Of a DNA stretch of 8,226 nt, positions 1 through 6,280 are shown piece after piece. The translations under genes were made by a program, and so were the position numbers. The notes under the pieces were generated by a model. That model saw only the letters and a list, made by a program, of their open reading frames with translations. It did not search any database and had not been told where the DNA came from. Position 1 is the first letter of the stretch, and each line of letters starts with the position of its first letter. The stretch comes from Bacteroidia bacterium (lineage in GTDB: Bacteria > Bacteroidota > Bacteroidia > Bacteroidales > CAJPTX01). The stretch lies in NCBI GenBank assembly GCA_905373665.1, contig CAJPTV010000098.1, positions 1 through 8,226 of the forward strand, read 5' to 3'.

Positions 1-47
1 AGGGATTGTAAGGACGGAAAGACATCGTCTTGTTGAACTAATTTCCA

Positions 48-78
48 TAAAGATACGAAATTTCCATGTAACAGCAAA
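48..78 (-). promoter_or_regulatory. Candidate Bacteroidetes promoter reading left, out of the window
   Basis: Read on the minus strand, TTTG (75-78) is followed after 19 bp by TATCTTTA (48-55), a 7 of 8 match to TAnnTTTG with normal spacing. The surrounding DNA is AT-rich, unlike the rest of the window. Transcription would start near position 41. A minus-strand ATG at 23-25 then opens a frame (M-S-F-R-P-Y-N-P) that runs off the edge; another ATG at 46-48 is also open but lies upstream of the predicted start site. Eight codons are too few to identify a gene. Confidence 0.35.
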
Positions 79-212
79 GCCTGAAAACATAGAATCGGAA
101 TTTTATTTTTGTGGGTGAAAGAGTATTTTGACACACCCTCATGCCGCACCTGTCGCCTCCAAAATCGCGTCGACTCCCCTCAACCACGGGCGGGTAAAGG
201 GAAGATCACATA

Positions 213-257
213 GACGCCGCCTTGCGGCGCAGGGCGTAGCATGCTGCGCCCCTACAG
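213..257 (-). repeat. REP-like paired-hairpin element, left copy
   Basis: Two adjacent inverted repeats. The palindrome at 232-251 pairs over its whole 20 nt with one T-G mismatch. The smaller hairpin is CGCCGC (215-220), loop CTT, GCGGCG (224-229). Read on the minus strand, the element begins CTGTAGGGG and matches the first 26 nt of the element at 8179-8204 at 22 positions, all four differences being transitions. It is probably one copy of a dispersed intergenic repeat. No U-tract follows, so a terminator role is not shown. Confidence 0.6.
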
Positions 258-270
258 GACCCCACCATTC

Positions 271-301
271 GGGCGCTAAGGGCGCGCCGCCCAGTGGGCG
301 C
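271..301. repeat. GC-rich cluster of short inverted repeats
   Basis: The stretch contains the palindrome GGCGCGCC (281-288) and a hairpin GCCC (289-292), loop AGT, GGGC (296-299). The hexamer GGGCGC and its complement recur several times. It sits between two REP-like elements and may be a decayed copy of the same family. It has no other visible content. Confidence 0.35.
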
Positions 302-330
302 AATGTGCGGTAAAATGCAAATCACCATAG

Positions 331-355
331 CGCGGCATACGCCGCGAGTTGCGGG
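331..355 (-). repeat. REP-like hairpin, partial copy beside the peptidase stop codon
   Basis: CGCGGC (331-336), loop ATAC, GCCGCG (341-346) forms a 6-bp stem. Read on the minus strand, CCCGCAACT precedes the hairpin, exactly as at 8202-8210 near the right edge, where the loop is AAC. This is the second half of the paired-hairpin element. The upstream half is replaced by a different short hairpin at 357-369 that includes the peptidase stop codon. Confidence 0.5.
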
Positions 356-356
356 C

Positions 357-369
357 GGTCCTTAGGACC
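357..369 (-). terminator. Small hairpin over the peptidase stop codon; possible operon end
   Basis: GGTCC (357-361), TTA, GGACC (365-369) is a perfect 5-bp inverted repeat whose 3-nt loop is the complement of the TAA stop codon. The GC-rich hairpin at 331-346 follows at once in the direction of transcription. There is no poly-U run, so intrinsic termination is only a possibility; the structures could equally protect the 3' end of the message. Confidence 0.25.
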
Positions 370-1609
370 TCGTATACACCAGCGTCGCGAGCTGCGCCTC
401 CCCGAGGTATTCGTTCGCACAGGCGAGGATATCCTCTTGCGTTACCCCCTGCCAAATCTCTATCAGCTGCGCCGCCGAATGGTAAGGGAAATGGTCGAGT
501 GCGGCACGAACATAGCTCAACATAGTGGACTCTATGTTCTCATTCGCTAACCAGAATTGCCCAATGTAACGATCCTTGGTTACCTTAAGCTGCGAGGCTG
601 GAACAGGCTTCTCGCGCAACTGACGGAGCTCGTCATAGACGATCTCTAGGCACTGTGCCAACTGCTCGTGCGAGGTAGCAAAATAGATAGAAAGATAACC
701 CGTATCCACAAAGCTCACCAACTGCGACTCGACCGAGTAGACGAGCCCCAGCTTCTCCCGCATCCGCTTGTTAAGACGCGCACTGGTCGCCGACCCACCC
801 AATATCTCACTGAGCAGCCGCATCACATAGCGCTTCGGATCGGCATTCGAGGGCGCAAGCGCCCCTACCACGCAGTGCGCCTGTGCCGTACGGCGTGTAA
901 TCTTCGTATACTGAGGTAAATCGTGCGGCGCAACGAAGCTCCGCTGCTGCTGACTCACGGGCGTATAGGGGATGTCTACAAAGAACTTCGCTGCCCAACG
1001 CTCCACGGTCTTAAAGTCAAACGGTCCTGTGACGAAGATGCCCATCCTGTCAAGCCCATACGAACGCCGTAGATAGGTCAACAGCTGTTCCCGCTTGTAC
1101 TTCTTCACTGCCGCACTCGTACCGAGAATCGTATGCCCGAGCTCCGTACCGCGATAAAGCAGGTCTTCGTAGTCGTCAAAGATCTGCTCCGTAGGGTCGT
1201 CCTTATACGAAGCTATCTCCTCAAGGACAACCTCCCGTTCCCGCTCAAGCTCCTTCTCTGGAAAACTCGCGTGACAAAGGATGTCAGCCAAGAGTTCCAG
1301 TACCCGCTCAAGGTAAGTAGGCATAAAGTTCGCGTGGATCACCGTCTCCTCCTTGGTCGTATAGGCATTGATGTCGCCCCCGATGTCCTCAATACGGCTC
1401 GTCACTTGGAGACCACTACGCTTCTCCGTCCCTTTGAAGTACATGTGTTCGACCAAGTGCGCCACGCCATACTCGGTCGGCGTTTCGTCCCGTGCACCAG
1501 CACAGACGTAGATTCCCGCAAACCCTATTTGCAACTTGCTCGGCGCAAAGAAGAGGCGCAACCCCGAAGGGAGCACACACTCCGTAATGGGCGTTTCTTC
1601 AAATCTCAT
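362..1609 (-). CDS. M16B-family zinc peptidase (insulinase/processing-peptidase-like)
   Basis: A zinc metallopeptidase of 415 residues. The inverzincin motif HLVEH is at residues 51-55: the two His bind zinc and Glu54 is the catalytic base. Glu131, 76 residues after the second His as in mitochondrial beta-MPP, is the expected third ligand. The C-terminal half has the family segment GGSATSARL (271-279) followed by REKLGLVYS (284-292), containing the Arg and Tyr used for substrate binding, so the protein may act as a homodimer like B. subtilis YmxG. No signal peptide or membrane segment is seen, so it is probably cytoplasmic. I prefer the ATG at 1609; a GTG one codon upstream (1612) is possible. 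It is last in the ligA operon, 15 bp after the DUF368 gene. The substrate is unknown; peptide turnover or processing is inferred from the family. Confidence 0.9.
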   Translation of the reverse strand: MRFEETPITECVLPSGLRLFFAPSKLQIGFAGIYVCAGARDETPTEYGVAHLVEHMYFKGTEKRSGLQVTSRIEDIGGDINAYTTKEETVIHANFMPTYLERVLELLADILCHASFPEKELEREREVVLEEIASYKDDPTEQIFDDYEDLLYRGTELGHTILGTSAAVKKYKREQLLTYLRRSYGLDRMGIFVTGPFDFKTVERWAAKFFVDIPYTPVSQQQRSFVAPHDLPQYTKITRRTAQAHCVVGALAPSNADPKRYVMRLLSEILGGSATSARLNKRMREKLGLVYSVESQLVSFVDTGYLSIYFATSHEQLAQCLEIVYDELRQLREKPVPASQLKVTKDRYIGQFWLANENIESTMLSYVRAALDHFPYHSAAQLIEIWQGVTQEDILACANEYLGEAQLATLVYTRS

Positions 1610-1624
1610 CACAAGAGCTTGTTC

Positions 1625-2536
1625 CTAGCGGACAGTCTTTCGCCTGCCGCCCCATTCCAAAAGAGAGACCACCGTTAAACCTAACAAGAAAAAGAGCACT
1701 GCCCAGCCAAGGTGTGCCGCCCCATGCGTTTGCGAATAACCCTCTGGTGTGAGGAGCTGCAGCGAATACCCATCGCCCCCCTCAGTAACCTTCCACGGCC
1801 ACAAACGCACCATCGCCCCAAGGATGAACCCCGTAAGGATGGCGAGCATCCCCCCCTCAAAGCGAGCAAAAAGCCACGAAAGTAGACGCGAAAAGCTCAA
1901 CAGCCCCAACACCGCACCAAGAGCAAAGACCGCAAGGTGAGGAATATCTAACGTCACCACCAGCTGCAACACCCGCGCATACATCCCGAGCAGGATTAAG
2001 ATAAAGCTCCCCGATATCCCCGGCAGTATCATCGCACACACACCCACCAAGCCCGCACAAAAGAAAGCAAGGTAGGAATCTCCCCCCGCAATCGGCGTCC
2101 CGAAATTCAGCAAAAGCCCAAGCCCACACCCTACCAATCCTAAAAGGATATAGCCCATCCGCCAACGCCCTACCTTGCGCCCCACCACGCCCACCGTGGC
2201 AAGCATCAGCCCAAAGAAAAAACTATCCACCCGCACAGGGTACGTCGCCAGCAAGTAGCGCACCACAGGCGCGAGTACAAAGACAGCCGAAAGCAACCCC
2301 AACCCGACGGCTAAGAGAAAGCCCCCACCAATGGCTCGGAAATAAGCCCCCAGCCGAAACTGACGTAATAGGCGGAGATGCTCAGGCTGGGCTATTGCCC
2401 CGATGTGCCCCACGAGCCGTTCGTAAATCCCCGTGAGAAGAGCAATCGTCCCCCCCGATACGCCCGGGACGAGGTCTGCCGTCCCCATACCAAAACCCTT
2501 AAGATACAACGTGAGGTAACCCCACAAAGCCTTCAT
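1625..2536 (-). CDS. DUF368 membrane protein, probable undecaprenyl-phosphate translocase
   Basis: A polytopic membrane protein of 303 residues. Members of the DUF368 (PopT) family return undecaprenyl phosphate across the cytoplasmic membrane for reuse in peptidoglycan and surface-polymer synthesis. The signature lies in GMGTADLVPGVSGGT (16-30). A second copy, MILPGISGSF (169-178), shows the internal duplication expected of paired re-entrant hairpins. Hydrophobic stretches near 70-90, 105-120, 130-146, 155-190, 197-222, 230-246 and 277-294 are likely membrane segments, and the C-terminal tail RRKTVR is basic. The start ATG lies 3 bp after the dapA stop, which implies translational coupling. 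Pairing with dapA fits a cell-wall supply role. The family call is firm; transport activity is inferred from studied homologues. Confidence 0.85.
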   Translation of the reverse strand: MKALWGYLTLYLKGFGMGTADLVPGVSGGTIALLTGIYERLVGHIGAIAQPEHLRLLRQFRLGAYFRAIGGGFLLAVGLGLLSAVFVLAPVVRYLLATYPVRVDSFFFGLMLATVGVVGRKVGRWRMGYILLGLVGCGLGLLLNFGTPIAGGDSYLAFFCAGLVGVCAMILPGISGSFILILLGMYARVLQLVVTLDIPHLAVFALGAVLGLLSFSRLLSWLFARFEGGMLAILTGFILGAMVRLWPWKVTEGGDGYSLQLLTPEGYSQTHGAAHLGWAVLFFLLGLTVVSLLEWGGRRKTVR

Positions 2537-2539
2537 GCG

Positions 2540-3421
2540 CTAAAGCTCCTTCAACTGTGCCAACCCTTCGGCAATACGACGTTCCAAATCAGACGAAGCG
2601 GGCACGAGCGGCAGACGCAAGCGGTTCTCGCAAAGCCCCAATTGAGCTGCGGCGCACTTCACCCCAACAGGGTTTCCCTCCTCAAAGAGCAATTTGTAGA
2701 AACGGTTCAGGCTCAGATGTGCCGCTGCCGCCTGTGAGAAACACCCCGCGAGTGCATCGTGCACCATACCCCCAAAGCGCTTGGGCGTAACATTCCCTAC
2801 CACCGAGATGACCCCGCGCGCCCCCAGTCCGAGCATGGGGAGGGTGAGCGAATCGTCGCCCGAGAAGAGCTCAAACCCCTGCGGACGCCCTGCCAAGATC
2901 TCGCTCACTTGGTCAAGGTTGCCCGATGCCTCCTTAATACCCACAATGTTCGAGAACTCTCGCGCAAGGCGGAGCGTCGTTGCTGCAGTCATATTCACCC
3001 CCGTACGCCCTGGCACGTTGTAAAGCAGAATCGGACGCTTGGCCGCTTTAGCTACGGCGGCGAAGTGCTGGTAAATCCCCTCTTGGTTAGGCTTATTATA
3101 ACTCGGCACGGCTGAAAGGAGATAGTCTACTCCCTCGTAGTCCATCGCCTTAAGCTCTTCCACAAGACGCGCCGTATTGTTCGAGCTCTTGCCCACCACG
3201 ATGGGCTTCCGCCCCCCTACCAGCCGAATCACATCCTCTACATAAGCCCGCCCCTCTTCAGGCGCAAGGGTCGGCGTCTCACCCGTCGTCCCGAGCACGA
3301 CAAAAAAGTCCGTCCCCCCCTCCAAAAGAAAGTGCACCAAACGCTCCGTAGCTGCACGGTCTATCGCCCCCGTAGCGTCAAAGGGCGTAATGAGTGCGAC
3401 GCCTAAACCTTGTAAATCCAT
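2540..3421 (-). CDS. dapA: 4-hydroxy-tetrahydrodipicolinate synthase
   Basis: Condenses pyruvate with aspartate semialdehyde, the first committed step to diaminopimelate and lysine, in the cytoplasm. The length of 293 residues fits the family (E. coli 292). The full catalytic set is present: Lys163 in GIKEASG (Schiff base with pyruvate), Tyr134 and Arg139 in YNVPGRT, Thr45-Thr46 in GTTGE, and Tyr108 in VPSYNKP (inserted from the neighbouring subunit in known structures). The ATG at 3421 gives the usual N-terminus (GLGVALITPF). It lies 84 bp after the preceding gene, across a tandem repeat, and is coupled to the DUF368 gene downstream. No convincing promoter was seen just upstream, so transcription from the ligA promoter is likely. 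I see no missing residue and no sign of transfer. Confidence 0.97.
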   Translation of the reverse strand: MDLQGLGVALITPFDATGAIDRAATERLVHFLLEGGTDFFVVLGTTGETPTLAPEEGRAYVEDVIRLVGGRKPIVVGKSSNNTARLVEELKAMDYEGVDYLLSAVPSYNKPNQEGIYQHFAAVAKAAKRPILLYNVPGRTGVNMTAATTLRLAREFSNIVGIKEASGNLDQVSEILAGRPQGFELFSGDDSLTLPMLGLGARGVISVVGNVTPKRFGGMVHDALAGCFSQAAAAHLSLNRFYKLLFEEGNPVGVKCAAAQLGLCENRLRLPLVPASSDLERRIAEGLAQLKEL

Positions 3422-3438
3422 GACAGAAAGATTATTTA

Positions 3439-3505
3439 GGGAAAGAATGTTCTGGGTAAAAAAACGGTGAAGGTAAAGAATGGTCTAGGTAAAAAATGGT
3501 GAAGG
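3439..3505. repeat. Four-unit 16-bp tandem repeat between dapA and the upstream gene
   Basis: Plus-strand units start at 3439, 3455, 3472 and 3488 with lengths 16, 17, 16 and 16, followed by a final GG. Each begins GGT (GGG in unit 1), then an A-rich run, then a GGT-like triplet. Units 1/3 and 2/4 are the closest pairs, so the array also reads as a 32-33 bp unit repeated twice. It fills most of the 84-bp gap. On the sense (minus) strand it gives T6-T7 tracts. No hairpin or TAnnTTTG box was found in it. Confidence 0.75.
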
Positions 3506-4048
3506 CTACCCCTCCAAGAGTCCCTCGCCGAGATACTGCTTCAAGAGTTCAATCCGTTCGCGCGTACTCGAGCGCTCGCCCGCCTCGATAGTAAAGTCAT
3601 ACGCCACCCCCGGGTTCGGAGAGAACCCCACCTTCAGCCCCGCATGCGAAAGCTGACACAACCAACGCAGGGGCATCGAAGACTCATGGGTAAAGTCAAT
3701 AAGCAAATCGACCGAAAGCCGCGAAATATCCATCGAACGTTCCGAAACAGGACGTTCATACCAGTTCACATCCAGCGGGCGGAATATCGTCATATAGTTC
3801 AGCACCTTAAGGTGCGGCGGGAGCTCCTTGGCGTTGCTATAGGTGCAGACGTCCACCTGCTTCCCCTGCTTCTTAAGCTCAGCAACAAAATGCTGCAAAT
3901 GTTCCGAAGCGCGCTGGTCTTCAGGGTCTAAGAACAAAAGAAACGAGTTGTATGACGACCACCGTCGCAAACTCCGCGCCCCCCGCTTCGCTGCCGGTTG
4001 ATGCGCCAGCCGCTTGAAACTCCACCAACGTTTGAGTCCGGTAAACAT
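3506..4048 (-). CDS. Conserved Bacteroidetes hypothetical protein between ligA and dapA (probably DUF6913)
   Basis: A 180-residue protein of unknown function. It resembles a small family found next to dapA in Bacteroidetes, which I believe is DUF6913; the family name is from memory. The N-terminus is basic (residues 5-31 are rich in Lys, Arg and Trp) with no signal peptide. An alternating strand/helix pattern follows: FLLFLD (36-41), an amphipathic helix about 45-62, VDVCTYS (65-71), then the most family-like segment LLIDFTHES (115-123), a helix, LKVGF (138-142) and YDFTI (150-154). This suggests a soluble alpha/beta fold. The ATG at 4048 is 12 bp after the ligA stop, so the two genes are surely co-transcribed. 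No catalytic motif is recognised. The C-terminus ends cleanly in TAG just inside the tandem repeat boundary. Confidence 0.8.
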   Translation of the reverse strand: MFTGLKRWWSFKRLAHQPAAKRGARSLRRWSSYNSFLLFLDPEDQRASEHLQHFVAELKKQGKQVDVCTYSNAKELPPHLKVLNYMTIFRPLDVNWYERPVSERSMDISRLSVDLLIDFTHESSMPLRWLCQLSHAGLKVGFSPNPGVAYDFTIEAGERSSTRERIELLKQYLGEGLLEG

Positions 4049-4060
4049 GTTCGTTCTCGG

Positions 4061-6136
4061 TTAATCGCTTAATAGGTCAGAAAACTCCGCTTCGGTGAGG
4101 ATGCGCAGCCCGCGCTCATGGGCTTGTTGCAGCTTCTTATCATTGGGGCGCGTCCCCGCTATCAAAAGGGTCGTCCCATCCCCAATACTGCTCTGCACCT
4201 TTGCCCCCATCTCCTTAATACGCTTGACCACCTCGGGGCGCGAACCCACCTGAGCAAACTTACCCGTCACAACGACAGACTCGCCCTCTAAACTATCCGA
4301 AAGCGCCGCATGGGGGTGATAGGTCAAGTCGAAGCCAAAACCGCGCAAACGGGGCAACAGAGCCTCATTTTCGGGGGCGTGAAAGTAGTTCCAGATGTCT
4401 GCAGCGACCACCTCGCCCACACCCGGAATCTCGCTCATCTCCTCGACCGTAGCCTCCGCCAGCCGTTCCAGTGAACCAAAGTGCTCCAACAAGACCTCCG
4501 ACTGCACCTCCCCGAGGTTCGGCACGCCAAGCCCTACCAGCAACGCCTCCACGGGGCGATGGGTAGAAAGGGCGATTTGCTCAAGGAGCTTCGTCGAAGA
4601 AACGATATACTGCTTCAGGCTCACCGCCGCTTGCTTTTTCAAGACGCGCTCGCCCGCCAAGTCCGTATCATAGTCACTCTCCTTAAACTGCGAAAGCTTG
4701 TAGGCTTCCAGCTGTTCCAAGGTTAGGGTATAGAGGTCGAGCGGCGCATGGAGTAGTCCATTCCGATACCACTCCTCTATCTTTCTATCAGCCACCGAAC
4801 GAATATCCAACGCCGTACGCGACACGAAGTAAATCGTCTGCGCAATGTGCTGCGCCATACACCCCGCATGGTTCGGACAGTAGCAATAAACCTGCCCCTC
4901 GCGCTGCGCTAACGGAGTCCCACAAGAGGGGCAACACGCCGGATAAGTCACAGGTTTCGCCCCCGCCTCCCGCTTCGCAGGGTTCACCCCCACTATCTTC
5001 GGGATTACCTCCCCCGCCCGCTCAATAAGCACCATATCATGCTCATGAAGGTCGAGGCGTACCAACTGCTCCGCATTGTGAAGGGTTGCATTGCTAATGT
5101 CGGCATGGTTCAGCTTCACCGTTTCTAGCTCCGCCACAGGGGTCACTAACCCCGTACGCCCTATTTGAAAACGCACATTCTTCAAGCGCGTCTCCTTGCG
5201 CTCTGGCGGGTACTTATAAGCAATAGCCCAGCGGGGGGCATGTGTCGTCGCCCCTAGGCGCGCCCGCAGTTCCAAGTCGTCTACCTTGACCACCGCCCCG
5301 TCCGTATCATAGTCTTGGCTTTGCCGAAGCTCTTTCCACGCCTCGATGGTCGCGAGCACCTCCTCAATGTCCTGACACCGTGCACGAAGCGCCCCCGTCG
5401 GGATGCCCCACGCCTGCAACTGGTCGATTGTCTCCGAATGGCTCTTAGCGAGCTGCGTGCCGTAATATTGGTAACCGACGAACTGCAACCGACGCTCCGC
5501 CACCTTGCTCGGGTCGTGCGACTTCACCGTCCCCGAGGTAGCATTCCGCGGCGTCTTAAGCTTCTTCATCTTGCTGGTCGTATCAGCCTCCTGCTCCTCA
5601 AAAAAAGAGTTGAGCATATAGACCTCCCCCCGCACCTCAACGTCAAAATCCACCCCAGGGAGTACATGGGGAATAGTCGCTATCTGCAGGATGTTGTTCG
5701 TCACATTGTCCCCCGCTGCCCCATTCCCGCGCGTTACGGCATAGCGCAACTCTCCCTTTTCGTAAACGAGCGAGAGGGCCATCCCGTCATACTTCAGCTC
5801 ACACACGTAAGCTGGGGCTACCCCGAGCTGCTCCCGAACACGCGCGTCAAACTCCCGCACCTCCTCGTAGGAATAAGTATTCTCGAGCGACAACATCGGG
5901 ACGCGGTGCGGCACTTTCTCAAAGAAACTATCACGATCCTCTCCCACGCGCCCCGTAGGGGAGTCACCCCGCCGCAACTGCGGAAAAGCCTCTTCAAGGG
6001 TTCGCAGCTCAGCGAGCTTCGCATCATACTCCCTGTCAGAGACAATCTCTTGGTGCTCGTTGTAATAGGCAGCATTGAGCCGCTTAAGCTCCTCCACCAA
6101 TGCCGTGATGCGTGCGGATGCCTCCCTAATATCCAT
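4061..6136 (-). CDS. ligA: NAD-dependent DNA ligase
   Basis: Seals nicks during replication and repair using NAD+. Domains in order: Ia with Tyr-rich NMN-binding helix (1-70), adenylation domain with active-site Lys115 in ELKYDG, VRGEV (168-172), TDGAVVKV (278-285), AYKYP (306-310), OB fold with GRTGLVTPV (326-334), a Cys4 zinc finger (Cys402, 405, 420, 426, spaced as in E. coli), HhH domain (about 435-605) and BRCT (about 615-691). At 691 residues it is slightly long for the family. The first half of the HhH domain is unusual: the expected GLG and GEKSA-type turns are replaced by RSVADRK (446-452) and a lengthened segment at 480-510, while the third and fourth HhH (536-550, 569-585) are intact. 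Residue 138, usually Asp in TRGDG, is Asn. The ATG at 6136 follows a G-run and a promoter box. It is first gene of the operon. Confidence 0.97.
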   Translation of the reverse strand: MDIREASARITALVEELKRLNAAYYNEHQEIVSDREYDAKLAELRTLEEAFPQLRRGDSPTGRVGEDRDSFFEKVPHRVPMLSLENTYSYEEVREFDARVREQLGVAPAYVCELKYDGMALSLVYEKGELRYAVTRGNGAAGDNVTNNILQIATIPHVLPGVDFDVEVRGEVYMLNSFFEEQEADTTSKMKKLKTPRNATSGTVKSHDPSKVAERRLQFVGYQYYGTQLAKSHSETIDQLQAWGIPTGALRARCQDIEEVLATIEAWKELRQSQDYDTDGAVVKVDDLELRARLGATTHAPRWAIAYKYPPERKETRLKNVRFQIGRTGLVTPVAELETVKLNHADISNATLHNAEQLVRLDLHEHDMVLIERAGEVIPKIVGVNPAKREAGAKPVTYPACCPSCGTPLAQREGQVYCYCPNHAGCMAQHIAQTIYFVSRTALDIRSVADRKIEEWYRNGLLHAPLDLYTLTLEQLEAYKLSQFKESDYDTDLAGERVLKKQAAVSLKQYIVSSTKLLEQIALSTHRPVEALLVGLGVPNLGEVQSEVLLEHFGSLERLAEATVEEMSEIPGVGEVVAADIWNYFHAPENEALLPRLRGFGFDLTYHPHAALSDSLEGESVVVTGKFAQVGSRPEVVKRIKEMGAKVQSSIGDGTTLLIAGTRPNDKKLQQAHERGLRILTEAEFSDLLSD

Positions 6137-6159
6137 CTTGTTTTCCCCCTACGTAACGG

Positions 6160-6167
6160 CAAAGATA
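6160..6167 (-). promoter_or_regulatory. ligA operon promoter, -7 element TATCTTTG
   Basis: Perfect TAnnTTTG on the minus strand, 24 bp upstream of the ligA ATG, giving a leader of roughly 18-20 nt. No clear TTTG -33 element is found 17-23 bp further upstream, so the -33 half is weak or the promoter needs an activator. The leader carries AGGGGG (minus strand, 6145-6150) 8 nt before the ATG, a possible Shine-Dalgarno-like sequence. Confidence 0.6.
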
Positions 6168-6198
6168 GCGGATTGTGACAGAAACACCCCCCTTGCCC

Positions 6199-6216
6199 CT
6201 ATACTTGCCCGTATAG
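6199..6216. promoter_or_regulatory. Operator-like perfect dyad in the divergent promoter region
   Basis: CTATAC (6199-6204), TTGCCC, GTATAG (6211-6216) is a perfect 6-bp inverted repeat with a 6-bp spacer. The spacer contains the TTG that serves as -33 for the rightward promoter, so a protein bound here would block that promoter. It lies upstream of the ligA promoter on the other side. The binding protein is unknown and no regulator gene is in the window. Confidence 0.4.
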
Positions 6217-6235
6217 ACGATTCGCTGTATCTTTG
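6205..6235 (+). promoter_or_regulatory. Promoter of the PII-like/recO/mqnD operon
   Basis: TTG (6205-6207), 20 bp spacer, then TATCTTTG (6228-6235), a perfect match to the Bacteroidetes TAnnTTTG with typical spacing. Transcription should begin near 6240-6243, leaving about a 40-nt leader before the ATG at 6281. The promoter decides the start of the first gene, because the TTG at 6233 lies inside the -7 box. Confidence 0.65.
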
Positions 6236-6280
6236 ACTACCGAAAAGACCTCCCCACCCTCATTCTCAAGCTCATTACCC

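Larger units (their letters stand above)
26..361. other. Gene-free left intergenic region
   Basis: No convincing gene lies here. Positions 26-130 are AT-rich and hold the candidate leftward promoter plus an isolated TATTTTTG box (104-111, plus strand) without a recognisable -33 partner. Positions 180-360 are GC-rich and full of short inverted repeats. The reading frame across 128-313 starts with TTG, and part of its peptide simply translates the hairpin repeat, so I take it as non-coding. Confidence 0.6.

Noticed and set aside
128..313. Plus-strand 61-codon frame in the left intergenic region
   Set aside because: TTG start, and its middle (GVACCAPTG) is only the translation of the REP-like palindrome; composition is Arg/Pro/Gly-rich and matches no family I know.
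1133..1678. Long plus-strand frame opposite the M16 peptidase
   Set aside because: It lies antisense to a gene with a clear HxxEH motif; it is the shadow frame of a GC-rich coding strand.
3427..3434. AATCTTTC (minus strand) as a dapA promoter
   Set aside because: Two mismatches to the consensus and only 5 bp from the ATG, so the start site would fall within the coding sequence.
3439..3505. CRISPR array
   Set aside because: Units are contiguous 16-17 bp with no spacers and no cas genes; it is a simple tandem repeat.
5315..6178. Plus-strand 287-codon frame opposite ligA
   Set aside because: Antisense shadow of a well-supported ligase gene, with no recognisable domain, and it would end across the ligA promoter.
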